Assembly (NCBI GenBank): GCA_934167435.1
Contig: CAKPKZ010000101.1
Location: forward strand, 1-5,806
Source of the DNA: an uncultured Clostridia bacterium
GTDB lineage: Bacteria; Bacillota; Clostridia; TANB77; CAG-508
Length of the DNA: 5,806 bases
Direction: 5' to 3'
Of the stretch, positions 4,947 to 5,806 are shown piece by piece. The notes under the pieces were generated by a model. That model made no database searches. It saw nothing but the letters and a program-made list of their open reading frames with translations, and was not told the origin of the DNA. The translations under genes and the position numbers were made by a program. The stretch's first letter is position 1, and every line of letters begins with the position of its first letter.

Positions 4947-5806
4947 TCCAAAATAACATTTATATTATTTTGTATACTATTTTTTCCATCTAACCAAATG
5001 GTTTGTTTGTTTTTTCTAAACCATGTTAATTGTCTTTTGGCATATCTTCTAGTTTCCATTTTTATTTTTTCTATCATTTCTTCTTTTGTTATTTCTTGTT
5101 TTAGATATTCTACAACTTCTTTGTATCCCAATCCTTGCATTGCTGTAGGAAATTCATTGTATTTATTTAAAATATTTTTTACCTCTTCTATTAGTCCATT
5201 TTCTATCATAATATCTACACGTTTATTTATTCTTTCGTATAATTCTTCTCTATCCCAATTTATTGCAAAGACCCTATAATCATATTCAATCTCTTTACTT
5301 CTAGACTGAATTTCTTGCTGGGTTTTATTTTTTCCTGTAGCTTTATAAATTTCTAAAACTCTTAATATTCTTTTTTTATCATTTGCACTTATTTTTTCCA
5401 TTGCTTGTGGATCAATTTCTTTTGCCTTTTCATATAATTTTGCTAGTCCGTCTTTTTTTACTATTTCTTCTAATTCATTTCTATACTGTTCATCAAATTC
5501 TATTTGACTATATTCTATTTCATAAATTAAACTATCTACATATAATCCGGTTCCACCAACTATTATAGGTGTTTTTCCTTTTGAAATTATTTCTTTTATT
5601 GCTTTTTTAGCATCATTTTTAAAATTGGCTACACTATATCTTTGGTTTGGTAAAACAAAGTCAATTAAATAATGCTTTATACCTTGCATTTCCTCTTTTG
5701 ATGGCTTTGCTGTTCCAATATCCATGTCTTTATAAATCTGCATTGAGTCACAAGATATTATCTCACCATTTATTTTCTTTGCAAGTTCTATAGATAGTGC
5801 TGTTTT
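4934..5806 (-). CDS. miaA: tRNA dimethylallyltransferase MiaA (N terminus cut at right edge)
   Basis: MiaA transfers a dimethylallyl group from DMAPP to N6 of A37 in tRNAs that read UNN codons, which helps decoding accuracy. The window holds 290 residues and the stop; the frame is open to the edge and begins KTALSIELAKKINGEIISCD, whose first Lys is evidently the Walker A lysine of GPTxxGKT. Only about 10-15 N-terminal residues are therefore missing from a protein usually near 310 long. Family marks, numbered from the first visible residue, are DSMQIYKDMDIGTAKP (20-35), YSVANF (57-62), IIVGGTGLYVDSLIYE (81-96), NDKKRILRVLEIYKATGK (142-159), INKRVDIMIENGLIEEVK (193-210), MQGLGYKEVVEYL (223-235) and RRYAKRQLTWFRK (253-265). 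The internal ATG at 5743 (Met22 here) is not the start. TGA ends the gene and overlaps the next start. Confidence 0.97.
   Translation of the reverse strand, partial: KTALSIELAKKINGEIISCDSMQIYKDMDIGTAKPSKEEMQGIKHYLIDFVLPNQRYSVANFKNDAKKAIKEIISKGKTPIIVGGTGLYVDSLIYEIEYSQIEFDEQYRNELEEIVKKDGLAKLYEKAKEIDPQAMEKISANDKKRILRVLEIYKATGKNKTQQEIQSRSKEIEYDYRVFAINWDREELYERINKRVDIMIENGLIEEVKNILNKYNEFPTAMQGLGYKEVVEYLKQEITKEEMIEKIKMETRRYAKRQLTWFRKNKQTIWLDGKNSIQNNINVILEGMN

Noticed and set aside
5741..5743. ATG at 5743 as the start of miaA
   Set aside because: The frame stays open upstream and encodes KTALSIELAKKINGEIISCD, the conserved MiaA sequence that follows Walker A, so the gene begins outside the window.

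Overview
The window is an ordinary chromosomal stretch from a low-GC Gram-positive bacterium, most likely of class Clostridia (Bacillota). The evidence is very AT-rich DNA, strong AGGAGG-type ribosome binding sites, standard stop codons (TGA ends miaA) and a gene set of SepF, DivIVA and an FtsK/SpoIIIE translocase. Genus cannot be resolved from the sequence. All seven genes lie on the minus strand, so transcription runs from right to left. I see no mobile element, tRNA, rRNA, CRISPR array or defence system.

In transcription order, the right block (5806 to 2612) starts with miaA, a tRNA dimethylallyltransferase cut at the right edge exactly at its Walker A lysine. It is coupled by a 4-base TTGA overlap to a membrane-anchored HlyD-like adaptor protein. 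A 128-base gap with a candidate promoter follows, then sepF (FtsZ membrane anchor) and divIVA (pole/septum coiled-coil protein), which are 32 bases apart. A perfect 11-bp hairpin terminator ends this block.

The left block (2492 to 1) has its own candidate promoter. It carries rsmD (16S rRNA guanine methyltransferase), a short coiled-coil protein of unknown function only 14 bases downstream, and then, after a 98-base gap with a heptanucleotide tandem repeat and small hairpins, the first 424 codons of ftsK/spoIIIE, which runs off the left edge.

The common theme is cell division and envelope (sepF, divIVA, ftsK, perhaps the HlyD-like and coiled-coil proteins) interleaved with RNA modification (miaA, rsmD). 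The most interesting non-coding signal is a shared layout of the two intergenic promoters. Both have the 9-mer ACTATTGAC at the -35 element, and both have copies of an ATRTTACA-like octamer upstream, the first two spaced 22 bases apart at nearly the same distance from the -35. This could be a regulatory signature or an effect of AT-rich composition. I did not find a clearly novel system.
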